The notes: generated by a model not told the origin, from the sequence alone. Shown: positions 11,361-24,185, numbered from the stretch's first letter. The stretch: 64,000 nucleotides of DNA from Leucocoprinus leucothites (GCA_013368445.1 JAACJO010000007.1:2291038-2355037); one strand, 5' to 3'. Program-made: numbers and translations.

Positions 11361-13072
11361 TCAGCCGCTCCGTCTGCGCCTTATTCCTCCACCAACCTTT
11401 TTGGCTGGTAGCCGTTTCCGTATTATGGGAGTACATAGGAACATATCTCTGTACGGAACTTGCAATGTCTGAAAGGGAATATTAACAGACGTTGCGACCG
11501 CTAGTAGAATTTGGTTTAAGTCTTTTTTTATTGACCTTAGAGGAGAAGATGCGACCTTGATAGGCAGCTCGGTGAGGCCATTTACACCCCAGCACCTCTC
11601 GACATCCGGCATCCTTCTTGTTATAGTTTCCCTACAGGCGACCTCGTTGCTTCTCAACTTGGAATCCTCGGAATTGCTGATATCTTCGAAGTCAGTCGCA
11701 ACATCGTCGTACTCGTGATCAGCATGAGCAGCTCCACGAAGGCCTCTTGCACAACTCCAGAAAACTGCTTGCCCCTGGTTCTTCGAGCTCATCTTGAATA
11801 GATTCAAGGAGAGCTAAAATGATTTTTGCGATGGAGCCAACATGGGGAAGAAGGGGTCAAGGATGGTTGAAAAATAGGCCTTGCACCCAACAGATTATCT
11901 GCTCGAATCGTGCAATGCCTTGGAAGTAATGTGCCATAAGATTCCGATCCCACGCCGGCGAATGGCATTGGTCAATATTCAATGGTCGTTCGAGATCATT
12001 TACAAAAACGTTTGTAAGGACTGGACATCCTATTCAAGTCCTCTTGAGAAGGGCTCCCGAAAGTGATCGGCGTGGCAATTCTGCCTGGTGTTGTCATATC
12101 CTTCCTACTGTGGTTCTGTGCGAGCGCGGATGAGCAAATACGAATACAAGCTATTGGCCTATAAAATAGGTGTAACCTGTGAGGTGCCAGAGACAATAGA
12201 GAATGCGTGAACATTTGTGAGAGCATAGGAAAGGCAAGCTTCCATGTCTTCCTGTTTGCGACGAGGAATACATGTTGCATAAAACATGGCTCCGATAATA
12301 TGGATGAGGGTGTACGGCCAAACAAGTTCTCCATTTGGATCAAACTCCTGTGGAGGACTCCTCTGTCCAGAAAGCTCTACAACCCTCAGAGATGACAAAC
12401 GAATTTCTTGAGATGCGAATAGGAAAGTAGCGTAATATCTTGATCCGAGAGAACACTGGAGAGTAATAAAGATAAACTTGACGGCGTCGTCGTTCATCAG
12501 GCTGGCTTCTTCATCATGACTGGCAAGCTTACGCGATTCCTCGAATGAAGACAGCATAAATATGGTTTATTAGGAGACCAACCAGAAGCTTGCTCTACGA
12601 GCTATCGCAACGCGTTGGCGTAACTGTAAGAGGGTTAGCTAGAATCATCAGCGACAGTACAGGGGAATGGCTTACCACCAGAGCATCGGACGCCTGTGCA
12701 GATGCGAGCCAAGATGCATGCATGCATGATCATCGATCCAGATGCTCTCCGATGTCTTATTAGTGTCCAGCAGAGCGACATTTGTCCTTTTCTCCGTTAA
12801 TATTATGCAGGCGCTGGCAAAGGCACGGAGCAAAATGTATGTTGAGCTGAAGCAGAAACCAAGGTTTCTGGGGTAAATAACCATGTTTCGGCGCAGTGGA
12901 GAGGTATTGGATAAGAGGCTCCCAAGTCTAGCCTCACTATACTCCAAGCCCGACTGGAATCGCGGACAGCGCACAGCTTCGCACAAGGGGTTGGATGAGA
13001 GGTATGTACGCCCCCATCAAGTGCCTGTCCCTCGTCAAACTCCCACTTCAGCACCTTCTGATGTTCGAACAA
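11361..13072 (-). pseudogene. Unrecognised multi-exon gene, probably decayed
   Basis: Three coding-like blocks lie in order on the minus strand: 13072-12803 (MFEHQKVLKWEFDEGQALDGG), 12986-12672 (FSSTYILLRAFASACIILTE, hydrophobic) and 12557-12159 (EESRKLASHDEEASLMNDDA, then LIHIIGAMFYATC, possibly membrane). A donor gtaagc follows about 12672 and an acceptor ttacag lies near 12630. A further block 11807-11361 (MSSKNQGQAVFWSCARG) is related to a CpG-depleted stretch near 25300-25400. No complete frame can be assembled and no family is recognised, so this is either a gene whose introns I could not resolve or a relic. Confidence 0.3.
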
Positions 13073-13084
13073 TTCAACGATGAG

Positions 13085-13580
13085 ATGTCATGATAAACTT
13101 GTTCGTGTGACAGAGTGAGTGCAGTTACGGTTGAATGCCATTGGTTCGAGTCCTCGCAAGTAGGTAGATACCAGGTCCTGGGATCGGGTCAGGTCTTAGC
13201 GGACTGAGATCATAAAATGAAGGACCCGTTAAGACCACTCGCCGAGAGGCGGAAGAGGAAAAAGGGGCATGGACGAACATAAACACCCCATGTGTAATGA
13301 GTAAACCATGAGGCGCCGATAAAACTGCCGCAGGGGCCTCCCGATAAACAAGAGCACCGGTCGAGTGACGACGTGTGTAGAACCTAGAATCAAGTTGTCA
13401 CCAGGCCTAGCGGCCAGAGAGCTTGAAAGAACTGCTCGAGGTTAGCCAGTTCAAACCCGGAACGGTGGTGGACTGAGCTCGGAGCTGGCGTAAGTTATCT
13501 AGGCAGTGAGGTCCCCGATTCTCGAATACGGTAGTTAGAAAGGAGGTGGTGTTGTCGCGGTTAGTCAGTTCCTTCCCCAC
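13085..13580 (+). repeat. tRNA-derived SINE-like sequence
   Basis: GGTTCGAGTCC at 13143-13153 is an exact match to the Pol III B-box consensus; about 35 nt upstream, 13108-13118 (TGACAGAGTGA) resembles an A box with two mismatches. The spacing fits a tRNA-like SINE head, followed by some 400 nt of non-coding sequence. There is no second copy in the window and the tRNA cloverleaf does not fold convincingly, so it could also be an old tRNA pseudogene. Confidence 0.3.
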
Positions 13581-14466
13581 TTACAAGTTGTTGAGAGCTG
13601 AACAAGGAAATTTGATTTCGAAAAATCATTAGGTCAGGCTAGATTGCTCGGAATTTGAAGATGAATGTAAATTACCTTAAACCATAAGCGACGTGCCATA
13701 CCAATGAACTCGAATTTGTCAGGCTAGAAAGCCTCTTGATTATTATAACGCCCATCAGATCGCCTGATATACACCAAAATAGTGGCTTGACCCTTCAACC
13801 AGTCGTATCACCAAGCTGCGATGGGTGTAAGTTAGATAATGGGATGAGGATTTCTTTGGTGCTGTTGGCACGAGAGTCCTTTAATGATGGGATCAAATCA
13901 GACTGTCAAACAAGGTTGCCTCCTCAAGTTTGCAACCTCCCCTCTCTTCCCTATACCCCTTGGGACAGTCAATATGATCTCTCTCTCTACAACCTGGTAT
14001 TATGATTTATCTGGCAGACGGCCGCTCTGAATTCCGAATGTCCATGCCCATTCAAGCACTCGGCGTTTATCTTGAGATTGATGCAGGCAGCAAGCATTTC
14101 CCGATCGATATGATTTCGGCGGAGTTAGTGAATACGCTTTTTTTGCTATGAAACTTCCAGTACTGCGCGGTGGTCTGTGGTGAGTTTTTAGTAATCTCCG
14201 GTGTTCAAACTCGGCTAGTGTAAGTTTTTAGCAAATCATATGCTGGGGTATTATCCGGAGCCTCCAGCCTGCAAGACATTCATCAAACTGGGAGGAAATC
14301 GCCGAGTTGTCTTGTTTTCATTGTGACTACCACCTTCAGGTCTTTCCTCCCCCAACGTCCCTTGGGTTCCTTTCTTCTCATCGAGCACGTCGATCCTCCT
14401 CAGCCATATATCCCTTCCCTCCGCCTCAGGAAACACCCCTGTTTTAATTGCCCTACAATCCCGTCT
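13581..14466. other. Intergenic stretch upstream of the second F-box gene
   Basis: No supported gene. The last part before 14467 is rich in C/T, as is common in basidiomycete promoters. An in-frame ATG at 14323 would lengthen the F-box protein by 48 residues that look like untranslated leader. Confidence 0.4.
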
Positions 14467-15993
14467 ATGGCATATCCTCTTCGGTTTGTCGGCTCCAAGG
14501 ATGAGGAAATTATGTATATCAATAGGGAGACACGTCGATTGGAAGAGTTAATCCGGAATCTAGAAAATCAGAAAGCCGAACTTTTACAGCGACTAAATGC
14601 TTTGAATTCGCCAGTCAACTCCCTTCCGGTCGAAACTTTGTCGACGATTTTCGAGTTTGTTTGTCCACCATATGACCTCGACACTCGCATTCATCTTCTC
14701 ACCCGAGACCAATCGAAATTCTCTCCAAAACCCGACAATGCTGTTGATTTAATGGAACCCGAGCATTTCCAGCTCGTCCTTGGAGCCGTTTCAGCTCGTT
14801 GGCGGAGTGTTGTTCGAGCAACCCCACGAATTTGGACGTCAATCGTTCTGGACGTTTCGACCACGGATACAGAGCATAACAGCGCTTTCATGCGCCTTTG
14901 CCTTGAAAATTCAGGGCAGTTACCAATATGTCTCACTCTTGACTATTCAGTCGACTTTGGACACAGTGACCCAGGCGTCCTTGTCCATGAGTCTGTTGAT
15001 CATTTAGTAATTGATAACTTGTCAAGGTGTCGAGGACTTCATCTCACTCATCCTCCCGCCGCATGGTTTTCACACTTCCCATCTCTCTCTCAGCTGGCTG
15101 ATTGCTCGATCGATGGCCATCGTCAATTCGGCACGGAACTTGTGCTACCCCGAGCTACACCACTCCGGCGCTTTGCTATACGAGTGCCCGAGAGACGCGC
15201 CCAGACTTTGCTTCAGTTGCCGTGGTCTGGAATTACGTCTCTTGCGATTTCACAGATGGAGTTTCAGTATGCAGCGCAAATGCTACTAAATTGTCCAAAT
15301 TTGATTGAATTCCGCTGTTGCCAGTCCCGACGCCCAGGCGCCATAAACACTCCAGTCACTCTTGTAGGACCGGTGGTGCTCCAGGTTTTGGAGGTTTTGG
15401 AGCTGTCAACAGTCGGAGATTGTGACTGGGCCCGCGCCATTGTTCAGCATCTTCGAACTCCATCCCTCCGGCAACTACAATGGAAGGGGTTTCATGACCC
15501 CCCTGGGCCTCTCCAAGCTTTCTTCGACAATTTACCATCTACCCTCACCACGGTCAGCCTCCACACCAGCTCTCCTTTACAATACCTTCGCCTTGATTCA
15601 AATATCGAACGATTGACACTGCACAACTGCATTGAAGAAGACCTCGAAATTTTCCTTGAAAATCTTCAGAAACAGGTGTCGCAGGGACGGGGGTGTAGGT
15701 GCTCGATAGCTTTTCCGAGGATGACGGAACTGTCTTTGGCAGGATCCATCGTCCGTCGCTTTCCTCAAGGAGGGATTTCGATGGGGAATTATCTGAATCC
15801 GGACGCCTTCATCGGCCCATTCTTAGAAGCGATGGAAAATCGACGAGACAGTGGCACTGGGTTTTCTTTCAACCTGATGTCAGGCATATCCACAAACTGG
15901 GATCCAGAGGCGAAAGAAAAGCTGAGGGAGCTGGTGATTGGGGGTTTTGATTTAAGGATCCGTAACGATGCCGGAGATGTGTCATGGCTTTGA
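14467..15993 (+). CDS. F-box-like domain protein
   Basis: Single exon, about 508 residues from the ATG at 14467 (MAYPLRFVGSKDEEIMYINR). A coiled segment (ETRRLEELIRNLENQKAELL) precedes the F-box-like core NSLPVETLSTIFEFVCPP and then HFQLVLGAVSARWRSVVRAT, the same architecture as the gene at 2190-3959 though clearly diverged. The C-terminal half is leucine-rich and ends GDVSWL. Predicted SCF substrate adaptor with unknown target. The two family members bracket the G-alpha gene in opposite orientations. Confidence 0.8.
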   Translation: MAYPLRFVGSKDEEIMYINRETRRLEELIRNLENQKAELLQRLNALNSPVNSLPVETLSTIFEFVCPPYDLDTRIHLLTRDQSKFSPKPDNAVDLMEPEHFQLVLGAVSARWRSVVRATPRIWTSIVLDVSTTDTEHNSAFMRLCLENSGQLPICLTLDYSVDFGHSDPGVLVHESVDHLVIDNLSRCRGLHLTHPPAAWFSHFPSLSQLADCSIDGHRQFGTELVLPRATPLRRFAIRVPERRAQTLLQLPWSGITSLAISQMEFQYAAQMLLNCPNLIEFRCCQSRRPGAINTPVTLVGPVVLQVLEVLELSTVGDCDWARAIVQHLRTPSLRQLQWKGFHDPPGPLQAFFDNLPSTLTTVSLHTSSPLQYLRLDSNIERLTLHNCIEEDLEIFLENLQKQVSQGRGCRCSIAFPRMTELSLAGSIVRRFPQGGISMGNYLNPDAFIGPFLEAMENRRDSGTGFSFNLMSGISTNWDPEAKEKLRELVIGGFDLRIRNDAGDVSWL

Positions 15994-16531
15994 AATAGCT
16001 ATACCATCTGAGTTGGTCTTTTTACATTATTTCTTTCGAGTTCCTTGAGTGTTTTACCTGTCCGATCCATTTACCATATTTATTCTACACTTGCTTTCCC
16101 TTCAAATGGATTGAAGACTAGTTATATTAAACAGCCGTTAATAGGATATTCCAATTCCCAATAGACTTGCAATACGGGCCCGGCGAGGCTCAGTCCGAGA
16201 CAGCAATAACCTGACCAGTGTCGAGCGATTGCATTATATCCGAGTCGCCAACCTACAGTGCCCTTAGTAATATCATTATACATAACTGTAGACGTAGTCA
16301 GTCATAAGGAGTCTTTCCTTTGAATACTTGTCGACGCTGACACCATGTACTTAGTTACGATGATACGTTCCTCATGCATTCATGCATCATTGGATTTGAT
16401 CCCTATCACTGACTACTGGGGGTACTGATTGATGGGGGTATTTAGTGAGCTTCTTCATCTCAAGCCTGTTTCCCCTCTTCACCCACTCTTCGACTCTCCC
16501 CTCCCGTTAAAGGCCTTGCTCTTGTGCCAGA
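15994..16531. other. Intergenic, between F-box and carboxypeptidase genes
   Basis: AT-rich after the F-box stop, then C/T-rich just before 16532 (ccccctcttcaccc-like runs), consistent with terminator and promoter regions. No gene is seen. Confidence 0.4.
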
Positions 16532-18641
16532 ATGAGGCTCAGTGGCTTGGCGCTGTCTCTTTGCATCCACACAGCGTGTACTTTCGCGGTCCAGCACCGC
16601 CTTTTCCAAGACGGCGGTCCTTATACCAGTAAGAGTAGAGTTCTTTCCAAGAGAAATGTTCTAACTACGCATTCATTTAAACAGGCCAGCAAGCTTACGA
16701 CGATGGGCTTTTTTCGCCACTAGAGGATTTATCTTTCGTCTCAACTCACACATACACGACACTGAGCCATCCAGCATTCCCAAGGCATAACGTCCGGATC
16801 AAGAAATCGCATGAGTTTTGCGATCCGACTGTCAAGTGGGTCCCTCGTTGTGCCTTCAAGCTTCGACCGTCACTTACTGGCCCCACTGTGCAGCTCATAC
16901 ACAGGTTATATCGATATTGAGGCTCGGCATATCTTCTTCTACTTCTTTGAAAGTCGCAATGACCCGGATACGGACGATGTCATCTTTTGGACCAATGGAG
17001 GTTCGTGTCGCTCTGGCTTATGCTACAGGTGACAATAGCTCAAGTGTCAGGACAGGACCTGGTTGCTCATCATCGTTAGGCCTTTTCATGGAGCTTGGAC
17101 CGTGCCGCGTCAAGGATGAAAATTCGACAATCTTCCACCCCGAGTCGTGGAATGCAAACGCAAACATATTCTTCGTCGACCAACCTGTTGGCGTAGGGTT
17201 CTCGTATGCGGAGCATGGGGAAGCTGTTGTGAGTTTTGGCATCGTTGTTCATGGTTCACATTGACCTGAAAAGCAATGAAGGGCACGACGGAGGACGCAG
17301 CCAAAGATATCGCAAGTTTTGTCGCTATCTTCTTTGAACACTTCACCAAGTTTAAGGGACGCGCGTTCCACATGGCTGGTGAATCATATGGTGTACGAGG
17401 TTATGCCGTTTCACCCGACGATGATTGACCTTCTATGGTATCCTCTTCTAGGGAAGATATGTTCCCGTTTTTGCCTCTGAAGTGTACGACCAGAATACTC
17501 GACTGGCAAAGGCTGGTCTTACACCTATCAATCTCCAGTCCATCATGATTGGTGGGTGTGGTTAGCGTTGCATGGGTGTACACCCTCTTAAAATTTTTCA
17601 TCTTAGGCAATGGCATAACCGACTTTGCTACCACCGTCCTATCTTATTATGATATGCAGTGTACATCAGCCTCCGTTCCTCCGGTCATGAGCGTATCGTC
17701 AGTCGCATTTCTACGGTTATCAATGCTGTCTTAGGTTCTGGCTCACACAAATTCAAACTAGGAAATGCGTGGCTATCAAACAGATTGTGCGTCTAAGCAC
17801 TCACAATGACGCTACCAGGTTCACAAGTTACCCCTAGATCCCCCGCTGCGAGAAATGGCTCAAGAAGTCATGTCTCGCCCACTTCGACGCGATTGATTGC
17901 GCGGCTGCAGCCAGTTTCTGTGACGCCTATTTGACCGATTCATATGATGACCTAGGTCAGTCGAAACCAAGCCCTATGCATTTCCTGCTTAATGAAGAAT
18001 ATTTTTCAGGTTTAAATCCTTACGATATGACTCGGGAGTGTACAGGAGAGCTCAAGGAGAGTTTGTGCTATCCAATCATACGGTGTGTCGTCAGATATAC
18101 CCACCGTTAGATACCCAGCACTTACCCTTTTGCGATTTAGCACAATTGGGGAGTATCTAGATCAACCAACCCTCCGCACCAGTCTTGGTGTGGACCCGTC
18201 CATAACAGCCAATTTCTCATCATGCGATGAGCAAGTCGGCACCTTGTTCAGTGAATCCTTGGACATGTATCACCGGACGCATCTCCACATTGCCGCCCTA
18301 CTTGAACGCGGTGTTCGTACCCTTATCTACGTTGGCACCTACGATTGGATTTGCAACTGGGTTGGAAATGAACGATGGACGTTGAATCTGGAGTGGAGTG
18401 GACATGATGATTTCGCAGGGGAAGAATTGAAGGAGTGGAACGTGGATGGGCATAAAGCTGGCTTGGTGAGAAATAAACATGGGTTGACATTCGCGACGGT
18501 GGATGCGGCTGGGCATATGGTATGTGGTATTTGGCGTCATTTAAGTTAAAATGATTAACCGATATTCCATAGGTACCATACGATAAACCAAAGGAGGCAC
18601 TCGCACTTGTTCAGCGTTGGCTAGCCAGGGAAGAACTCTGA
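16532..18641 (+). CDS. Serine carboxypeptidase, peptidase family S10, 12 exons
   Basis: Removes C-terminal residues from peptides in the vacuole or secretory pathway. Exons: 16532-16628, 16685-16835, 16894-17000, 17056-17228, 17282-17392, 17452-17551, 17607-17697, 17762-17786, 17838-17955, 18010-18082, 18141-18519, 18573-18641; 1494 nt, 497 residues. All introns are GT-AG and all phases close. The first 20 residues ([20 protein letters not shown]) form a signal peptide. [11 protein letters not shown] forms the substrate-binding/oxyanion region; the catalytic Ser is in GESYGGRY (split by intron 5), Asp in [11 protein letters not shown] and His in DAAGHMVPYDKP. Exon 8 is only 25 nt. All catalytic residues are present and no stop interrupts it, so it is predicted functional. 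Confidence 0.93.
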
Positions 18642-19022
18642 AAATAGATTGGATACCCTCTGTTCGCATCTGTCAAATCAAGATATCCTGACTTGTGTGC
18701 AGATACCTTACTTTAGCTGATTTTCAAGTCCTATATTCTCAAATGCGGCCGAGGAATATTCCCGTTTTTGCCTGCTCATCTCCATCAATGATCTTAGAAA
18801 TTGTTGGATTATCTTGATGAGCAAGGTTCACCATCAACCTGAGCGCCAGCTCTCATCTTCTGGGCACCATCAATCATTACAATACCAGGGGTTTAATGAT
18901 CGTCATGAATGCTCTGACCGTTTATGGTGTCCTTACGCCCACACGAGTGTCCCATACTCTCATATAAAAAGTAAATCTTATTCACTGCCCTCTTAAGTTT
19001 ATAGCCCCCAAGTTTTGACACC
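18642..19022. other. Intergenic between carboxypeptidase and DUF6533 genes
   Basis: About 380 nt with no gene; presumably terminator of one and promoter of the next, same-strand gene. Confidence 0.4.
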
Positions 19023-20925
19023 ATGACTAGCGAACTGACACCCGAGCTACTTCTAGGACTTGTATCATCATCAAGGATCAAGGTTTATATAGGTGGTGAG
19101 ACTCCCTCAGTATTTCCCTTGGCACTCGTTAAGGTCTTTGGCTCCCTTTAGCTACAGCGGCAGCGCTCTTTGTCTACGACTGGTTACTACTGCTATCCAG
19201 GGAGGTAGGTACAGTTTCGTTGCGGCTGTTCACTCAGCATGTGCTAATCTACCCATATTCAGATTCAGGCGGGTATATATCGGTGAGAAATCTTCCCTTG
19301 TCATCCCAATCCAGGAGATGCTTGGTCTCTCATATTTTCTTCAGGGCAGCAAAAAAACGCTCAACAAGTACAACTATATACGTATTAATGAAGATTTTTG
19401 GGATAATCTTCTTTTTGTGAGTGTTACTCGACCTTTGATTTGGGGAGTTTTCGTCATAACGTATTAATTACAGGGGGATCTTTCTCAGTAAATCTCATAA
19501 ATTTATCCGTATTTATATAGAATATAAACACATTTTTCAGACTCGGTTAACCCACGTCCCACAAAGAAGGTGAATCTTGTTACTTGATTTCAGAAAAGCT
19601 GACAGCTAATGCTGATTCAGAGGTTCGAGCGTCGTTCATAGTGCCTTCAACTCAACATAACGACTAATGAAAACTAGTTGTACTGCAGCAAGTTGGATGT
19701 TCGCCTTGTGGGTGCCCATGTCTAGATCTGACGTGGCCCTGACCGATGACTGACAGGCCTATCTTCCTTGGGTACACTCCGCTCTTAAAGACTTTGTTGA
19801 TACTGAGGCTGCGGGCACTTTATCGTTATGAGAAGAAAGGTAAGGTCTTGTTCCGAGCAGTACTTCGCTCTAGCTTACTTGATTCAGTATCAATGCTTCT
19901 CTATACGTTACTGGCAAGTAGGTGTGTTTTTCTAGTTATTATGGCGATTATTGATCATTTTCTCCTTAAGTTGAAATTATGGTATTCTTGTTCTTTTGGG
20001 CTGAATGAGGAGTAAGTACTGATTTAAATAGTCTGGTTTACTTGCCTTGTCAGCGGCTATGGGTGTCTACATGGTCTCGACGCCACTTCCTGTATTCCCC
20101 CCGTTGATGGGTTGCGTGCTTTCAACTCCCTCTGGAATGCTGGCCGTCGTGTATGGCTCGGCGCTGACCATAAGTTGGTGAGTATATATACTCGCAGGAT
20201 TTGGAAATATTACCCACTAACGAGAACTATTTTTTCAGGATAGTTCGCCTAGTAACCAGCTGTGAGTCTTTTGTCAACCACTCAGTTAATTTACAATTGA
20301 TATCAACCAGCGATTGAGTTAATTCTTATGATATACAAGCTTCTTACTACCCTGAACACGGGCGAAGTTATCTCATTCTTGATGCTTACTCAAATTAAGA
20401 AGCTCACACCCGTTCTTTATGTCTTCTATCGAGATGGAATGTTAATGTTCATTCCGTGCGTATATCTACCTTTCCCTCTAAGAGGCAAATTGAGTTGATT
20501 CTCGGTTGTAGGATATTCTGTGCGCCACTACAGTTTCTATCCATACTCAATTCTTATACAAGGCAACTAGTCATCAACACCCTCGGGTTCATCGCATCTG
20601 TGCAAGGCATCAAGACTAACCTGTTCAACACGATTGATTGGGATGTGTAAGTCTGGACCTCAAGCGAATACGTGGCTCCTTCGCTAATGACACTTCAGGT
20701 GGCTTGTAATTGTGTACCAAGTCTTTGTAAACCTCAGGTTCATGTTGATACCCCTCAGAATGTGCTAACGTCCGCTTGCGATAGGGTTCACGTTTGATTC
20801 TCAATCTCTGCAATGCAAATGCAGAGCTGATTGGGACGACCATTTCTCGCCCAGCTATTTCGGCTCTGCGTTTTGATAGGCCACAGGAGACGGAAAATCA
20901 AAGGGGGAGTGGAGACGGTGATTGA
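19023..20925 (+). CDS. DUF6533-type multi-pass membrane protein, many short exons
   Basis: Member of a large agaricomycete family of predicted seven-helix membrane proteins of unknown function. Start MTSELTPELLLGLVSSSRIK; exon 1 ends at about 19097 and exon 2 (19152-19204) gives ATAAALFVYDWLLLLSRE, the family hallmark. Further exons: 19263-19282, 19345-19416 (KKRSTSTTIYVLMKIFG), then a segment with TSCTAASWMFALW, RLRALYRYEKK before a gtaagg donor near 19840, LPVFPPLMGCVLSTPSGM, LMIYKLLTTLNTGEVISF, LYVFYRDGMLMF, and the last exon from about 20786 with SRLILNLCNANAEL, ending TGA at 20923-20925. Exon boundaries in the middle are approximate and one could be broken. Neighbouring genes give no functional hint. 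Confidence 0.65.
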
Positions 20926-23411
20926 TATTGGCTGAACTCCATGATTCATTATGACGGTTCTCGTGAGTTCCAACCGAGGTATTTGCTATTGGCTTCTATC
21001 ATCAGAACGGGAATCCACGGCAGCTGCTCATAAATTTAGACCTATGCCCGTTTTCTAGTACCTTGTCCATTCTTACGATATCAAATGCGATCAAAAGCCT
21101 TGTATATCTCTTCCTGTACCGATGACACCGAGTTGACTGTTGAACCCTTTCGAGAGTAATTTCCACACCTATATTTGTATCACCCATGGCTCCCCCTTAA
21201 CCGGCCTAGTTAGCCTGTAGGGACGGTCCGTTCCTACCGCCTAGTTAGACCTGAATATAGTGGATTCCCTACAGTCTCGCTCAAGTCTCGTTAAAGCTCC
21301 CAGAACATATTCCGACGCTACCCAGACATGCCGTCACGTATCCTGACTACTTCCCGAGACTTAGCTCGATGTTCGGCTGCTCCAAATTAGGCATCAACGT
21401 CATCAGGAACTAGCCCGCCCAACACTCCCGCGCCTCTCTCGTTGCTGTTTCAAACAGTGCACTCATGTATCTTCACAACCACTTGGCCGATTTACCCCAT
21501 TTTTTGAGTATATGCAAATACAATATAATAGGTTAAAAATATGTTATTTTCTACTTTAGGTCTGTTGCTGGTCCCCTACTATATCCCACCCTCCCACCAA
21601 CTCTAATCATGATGAGGGGGAGGTAGGCGTCCAAATCATACAGCCTGAATGCCTGAAGTGAAAATGAATCATTGGCACTGTTCTCTCTGCTTTGCTGAGC
21701 ACAGGGCACACACTGGACGCCTGGACAATGTGATAGAGATGATCATTGAATTCTGCATGGGGTTGCAAAACATATTTGGTGTGGGTTGGTTCAACTGTAT
21801 GCATACAGCCATTGACAGCATTGAGTGAATAGGAGTGTTTTTGGACAAGGAATTTGATCATGCATATCTCCCTCTTCCTCCTCCCTCTCCTCCCTCACCC
21901 TGCCATCCACCTTTATGCTAGAATGCCTGGTGACCCTTTGCATCCCCTCAACATTGGCACACAGATGAACTTGCAGTCTAGAGTACATTTTCCAAAAATT
22001 CCATCTTGATATCCTTCATAGGCTCACTTCAAAGACACCAGATGATGTCTGTTGTGATTTATACCCATATGGTCAGATCCAGTGGTGGATCTCTCATCAG
22101 CCACTGCATGAGCATGCTAAAATCCACCTCCCTACATTCACCAGTGAATTTGATTGCCAACAATGACCTGAGCACTCAGAGCCCCACCAATATGGGGTTT
22201 TGGGTGTATGCTCCAAGGCAAGCATGAACAAGGGTATAGATGGACAGTGGATACCCAAACACATGAGAACGTGGTTGAGGTAAATGTCCTTGGAAGTTTT
22301 GGACAGAGATAAACTAATGCACTTTTTGAGTAGTAACAATGCCTGTAGTGTCAAATAAAGGCCTATGTATGGCTGGTCCCATTTTGTTCCCACTGTTGCC
22401 AAGTTGGATTTGGTAGGTTTATCTCTTACCTCATAGTTTTATCAGATAGCTAATACCATTGGTCATAGTCTGGTTCTGTTCTCTACTAGCCAACCCCAGA
22501 TGACACTGTGAACTAAAGAGCCAAAAATAAATGTGATGAGATTCTCACTGCTAGCCTGCAGTATCTAGGGCTTGCAGTGGTATGTTCCAAGCCAGAACCA
22601 ATATCAGAGCATCTACAGGCCTACTGCAATGTCTGTAGCCAAGGAGCAGCCAGGAGAATTGCTCATACAGATTATTTTCTCTTCCTGGCTGTTGTCATCC
22701 TCTCCCCTTGTACCATGTGTATTGGCCCCACTAGAAGTGAGAGTCTCTTGTGCCTCTAACCTGACACTTGCTAATGGACATATTTCTCTAGAAAAATTGT
22801 TAACAAAGGGGAAACAGCTGCTTTACACTGCTTCAAGGGTTCTTAACACCTCTTCAGCATATGCATCATTGGCATTCACCTGATGCTGGGGACATGGGAC
22901 AAATATGATGTCTGCACCAACAAGAATGGTCAGGGGCTTTGGATTTTGATGGGCATACTTGATGACAGAGCATAATGCCAAGGAGGTATGGTGCCCTGGG
23001 CAAGTGTCCTCTTGTATTGTGCATGCTATGTCTCACCTCTAGGTAGTCTGTTTTACTCATTAAACTCTACTGTGATTTTGCCTGACAGGCCTGCTCATGA
23101 CTGCTTGGTCAGGAATGCCAACAAAGAGGTATCTCTTACTATTGGCAAGGAAAGGTTGCTCAGAATATACAACACCTGCTCAGAATTTTAGGTCTACACT
23201 CACATATTGTTCTCTAATGCCTCATCCACTCTTATAATATCAAAAACCCTATATATTTCCTCCTATTTTGATGGCACTGAGTTGATTGCCAGGGAGCCCT
23301 TTTGAGAATGACAACTTCCACACTTACCTTTGTATCTATCTCTATAATGAATATTTTTGGCTGCTGTCACTCCAAGTAAAACTACAACCCCAGATTGTCA
23401 TGTGCAGTTAT
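20926..23411 (-). pseudogene. Decayed, CpG-poor sequence with repeated fragments
   Basis: The minus strand at 21187-21002 (GDTNIGVEITLERVQQ...) is related to 23320-23190, where the same segment recurs with CpG lost and stops. The minus strand at about 22960-22700 reads TILVGADIIFVPCPQHQVNA and ANDAYAEEVLRTLEAV before a TAA, so it was probably coding once. 21861-21607 on the minus strand resembles 27451-27080. From about 21860 rightwards CpG is almost absent. The original gene or transposon is not recognised. Confidence 0.35.
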
Positions 23412-24070
23412 TGTTATAGTGATGCCAGCCTGGTCCTAAGCTGGCACGATAAGTATCAACTTGATCTTATCAAAGGGGACTCCTTGGTAAGTGACAAAGT
23501 TGTTTACAAAGTCAGAGTTATAATACAGTGATTATAAGAGTAAAGACTTTAGTAATTGAGATTTTAGAGCTTAAGTTCAATTCAACTTTGTGTAGATAAA
23601 GGCTCATATTGAGTCTTCACCTAACCAAGTAGAAACAATGTTTCTCCTTGGTAGATATCAACAACTTATATACAATACAAGTCTGTATCTATTATTAACT
23701 AGGGTCAAGGGCTTCTAATGAAAGAAGAGAAGTGTACAGCTTCCTTAATGCTAATTAAACTATATAAGACATGATCTGTCAAAGAAGCTTTAGAAGTTCT
23801 TCTAAAGTTCTTCTTTGATCATCTGATTAGATCACAAGATAGTCCAAATATAGCTCAGCTATATTTAATAATCACATGTTATCAAAACATTAACAAAACC
23901 AAACAAGATAAAATGAATTATAACAAGACAAAGTAAATGAGTCAAAATAAAACAGGAAAACACAAGAATAAATAAGATGAAAACATAATTGCAATATTAC
24001 TTAAGTGAAGCTAATATCAACTTCATATTGTAAAGGAAACAAATGCTAGATATAATCAATATACATAACA
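23412..24070 (-). repeat. Solo LTR, family C gypsy, CpG-depleted
   Basis: Reverse-complement relative of the family C LTR at 55299-55962, about the same length (659 versus 664 nt), starting TGTTATAG and ending CATAACA. The 5-bp target-site duplication GTTAT flanks it (23407-23411 and 24071-24075). No internal region is present on either side, so it arose by LTR-LTR recombination. Most CpGs of the young copy are TpG or CpA here, showing age. Confidence 0.85.
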
Positions 24071-24122
24071 GTTATACTGGTAACTGTGTCTGTTGGACTA
24101 TTGGGACCAAAGAAATCATGTT

Positions 24123-24185
24123 TTATTCATACAATAGTACTCCTTATTCATACAATAGTACTCCTTACTCATACAATAATACTCC
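24123..24185. repeat. Three tandem 21-nt units
   Basis: Unit ttattcatacaatagtactcc at 24123, 24144 and 24165; the third differs at two positions. It lies 50 nt from the solo LTR. A short minisatellite, no coding role seen. Confidence 0.8.

Noticed and set aside
12560..12640. ABC-transporter signature (RQRVAIARRA) on the minus strand
   Set aside because: No LSGGQ before it and no Walker motifs nearby; a chance match.
24123..24185. CRISPR-like array
   Set aside because: Three directly adjacent units without spacers in a eukaryotic genome; a minisatellite.
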